DNA of 64,000 bases. Source: Brienomyrus brachyistius (taxonomy: Eukaryota > Chordata > Actinopteri > Osteoglossiformes > Mormyridae). The notes under the pieces are model-generated. The model was not told where the DNA came from. It searched no databases and saw only the letters and a list, made by a program, of their open reading frames with translations. The translations under genes were made by a program, and so were the position numbers. The stretch covers positions 9,287,435 through 9,351,434 of the forward strand of contig NC_064538.1 of assembly GCF_023856365.1 (NCBI RefSeq), written 5' to 3'. Positions 61,911-64,000 of the stretch are shown in pieces (within the stretch, counting starts at the first letter, position 1; each line of letters begins with the position of its first letter).

Positions 61911-64000
61911 ATATGTAAAGCATTGCCATGCACTACCCCCTAAGGTAAGGGCTGCATCAAGGAGTCAAATATACCACCTGTAAAGAAACACTGCACACTG
62001 TTCACTGGCTACTTGAACAGTAGCTGGGAATCTGCCAAATCTAGAAAACTCTGTCTGTACTCTAAATATTTAATTGTTTGTATGACGGTCAGGAGAGTGA
62101 ATGATGAGCGGATGTTGTCTCTAGTTTTGTATCCTTATTAACTTGTCTTTTACTTCATCAGAAATTGCATGGTACTCAAATGTTTGCGCTTCTGTATCCA
62201 TAAAGGGTGACATGACAATAAAGAATTTTGAAGCTGACTGATGCTGTCCTCTAGTGGACAATTAGTCTTCTTGCGATTTGATATAAAACCCAGCCCTGTT
62301 GCATCAGTACAGGTCGTCATACAAACAGATCGTTGGAATTCATTAACCGTCTGTCATCTGATGATTTCAGGTCATGTGAAACGGGAAGAACAAGACTGTG
62401 TGACAAAGATGTGTGAGAAGGAGACAATTAGGCAAAGGCTTTAGAAATGGCCCTACAATTAACCTGGAGGTGGGGCTTGAAAATATTACTTAGCTAATGT
62501 TTATTGCTAAGACAAGGTCTTTTGCGTGACATCATTTCAATGACCAGCATATGTAAGGTGCATAACAGTGATGTGCTGAATGGCTGGATGAGGGAGTGAT
62601 TCTGCTAGTCAGCTCCTGATCTCTTCCCCACACCTTCCCTGGGCCCACCGGACCCTCAGTCCCTTTCACTGACAGGACCTGGATTCTATCCTCCTTCCCC
62701 TGGGGCCCCCCACCCCCCACTGCACAGATAAGACTTCAAAGGCCTCCTGAGATTTACATTACACCACCAAGAGCCTTTAAAAAATATTGCCGCGTAAATG
62801 TTTATGCAATATTATGGATGACATGCACAGGAGGTAGAACGCAGCCTCTCTTAACAAGACATGGATGGGAGATTAAAAGGTTACCAGTGAACTCATCAGA
62901 GGCTCTCTTGTTATTTTAAAAGGCAAATTTGCTGGAATGTTTATGGCTTCTAAATCAGAGTTCTTTAGCTGGGGTTACTGGTGTCTGGTGATCTTTATAT
63001 AAGAGATTTACCAATATTTAACAACATTTAAGCCGAGCCAAGTGCAGGGGCTGCTGTGTGCCTGGAGGTTTGCTACTAGTTGATATGGGAAAAGAAGTCA
63101 AAGCTCCAAATGACTGTGGGCAACAGAGTGTAGAATTTCGGAGCAGCAGTGATCATTCAGATTCCCTGTTTGTAATAAAGCATTTAAATGACAGACAGGA
63201 TATAGAGTGTGCTCTTCGTGGAACACTTTTTGATTTTTCCTGCATTTATTAGGAGCCTGAAACAATCTGGGAATTTTATCCTTTCTGAGGACAAATTTTA
63301 CTGTTTATTTTCTTTTGTTTTTATTATTGCAATCGTCACTACAAAGAGGAAGGAAATCAATGATGTGACAAAGGTCTCGCCATGTTGATATCTCTATTGT
63401 TTCTGTTTTTGGATGAAGTCTCTACTGCAGCCTTACTTGATCTCCACCCTGTCTGCTTGGGGGCATACTCTGACAGTACATGGATGTAAAAAAATAAAAA
63501 ATAAAAAATAAAAAAGATGACCACTAGGGGGCACTAGACATTGTAATAAATACAGAATCGGAGCCTTTCATTTACCCATGGTAAAGCCTTTGTTATGTCA
63601 TTCATGTAATCAGGCTAAAAAAAAGTCTGATTTTTTTTTTTTACCCAAAAAGAACCCAAAAAGTAGAGTATCCTGCTGTGACAGAGGACCAGTTACTGAG
63701 ACCAACGCTAAATGAAATAATTTGCAAGATTAGGGCATGGCTGTTGCTGCTTTCATCGTGTTCACCTTTTGAAATGAAAGCCAGGCTTAAGTGCAGTGTC
63801 ATGAATGCAGTATGTAAGGCGCAGTTAATACACAGTGTCCTGGTAGCACAGAAACTAGACATCGACACTGGTGCTCTCCAGTCGCCCTGACAGTGAAAAA
63901 TGTCCAGGCCCACCCAGGAGGATGAATAAGCTGGTCACGTCAAACAACATAGAGCAGCGATTAACAATTAATCCTCCTCGACGGAGAAACAGTGGTGGAA
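61911..64000. other. No gene recognised
   Basis: Contains a LINE-type tail (62155-62235), an AT-rich AAAAATA repeat (63486-63515) and otherwise unremarkable sequence. Short open frames have no family resemblance or splice context that I can see. Confidence 0.6.

Overview
The window is vertebrate nuclear DNA, almost certainly from a ray-finned (teleost-type) fish. It shows small exons with GT-AG introns and a very high density of fish-type interspersed repeats: Tc1-like, pogo/Tigger-like and hAT-like non-autonomous elements, tRNA-headed SINEs with ATGG tails, and LINE and LTR remnants. It is not bacterial. There are no operons, ribosome binding sites or CRISPR arrays, and most short open frames are chance frames in introns. 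I cannot name the species.

Three protein-coding genes lie head-to-tail on the minus strand. From low to high coordinates they are tm9sf4 (a nonaspanin; 17 exons from 16136 down to 223, with the last ~49 codons beyond position 1), hck (a Src-family kinase; 12 coding exons, 34935 to 18438, 499 residues) and rbbp8nl (a CtIP/RBBP8 N-terminal-like protein with a PLDLS CtBP-binding motif; 53216 to ~43.6 kb, with further coding sequence to 42.18 kb past an in-frame TGA). I assembled exon borders by hand from splice signals, intron phase and recalled family sequence. In all three genes the phases close exactly. HCK next to TM9SF4 is the arrangement known from human 20q11. RBBP8NL is elsewhere on human chromosome 20, so its position here is worth noting.

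Layout: 1-16.1 kb tm9sf4, whose long first intron holds a LINE reverse-transcriptase scrap, a truncated LTR element and other repeats; 16.1-18.4 kb a short intergenic segment with a Tc1-like MITE between two copies of a ~140 bp repeat; 18.4-37.4 kb hck with its 5' non-coding exon and promoter; 37.4-42.2 kb repeat-bearing intergenic DNA; 42.2-53.3 kb rbbp8nl; 55.6-56.2 kb three unrecognised exon-like segments with matching phases; 56.2-64 kb repeats, including a dead Tc1-like transposase copy, with no gene I can support.

The three genes do not form a pathway. TM9SF4 is an endomembrane protein of phagocytes and other cells, HCK is a myeloid signalling kinase, and RBBP8NL is a poorly understood relative of CtIP. 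I found no clearly new biological system. The most interesting points are the in-frame TGA in rbbp8nl, the phased orphan exons upstream of it, and several well-preserved transposon architectures.
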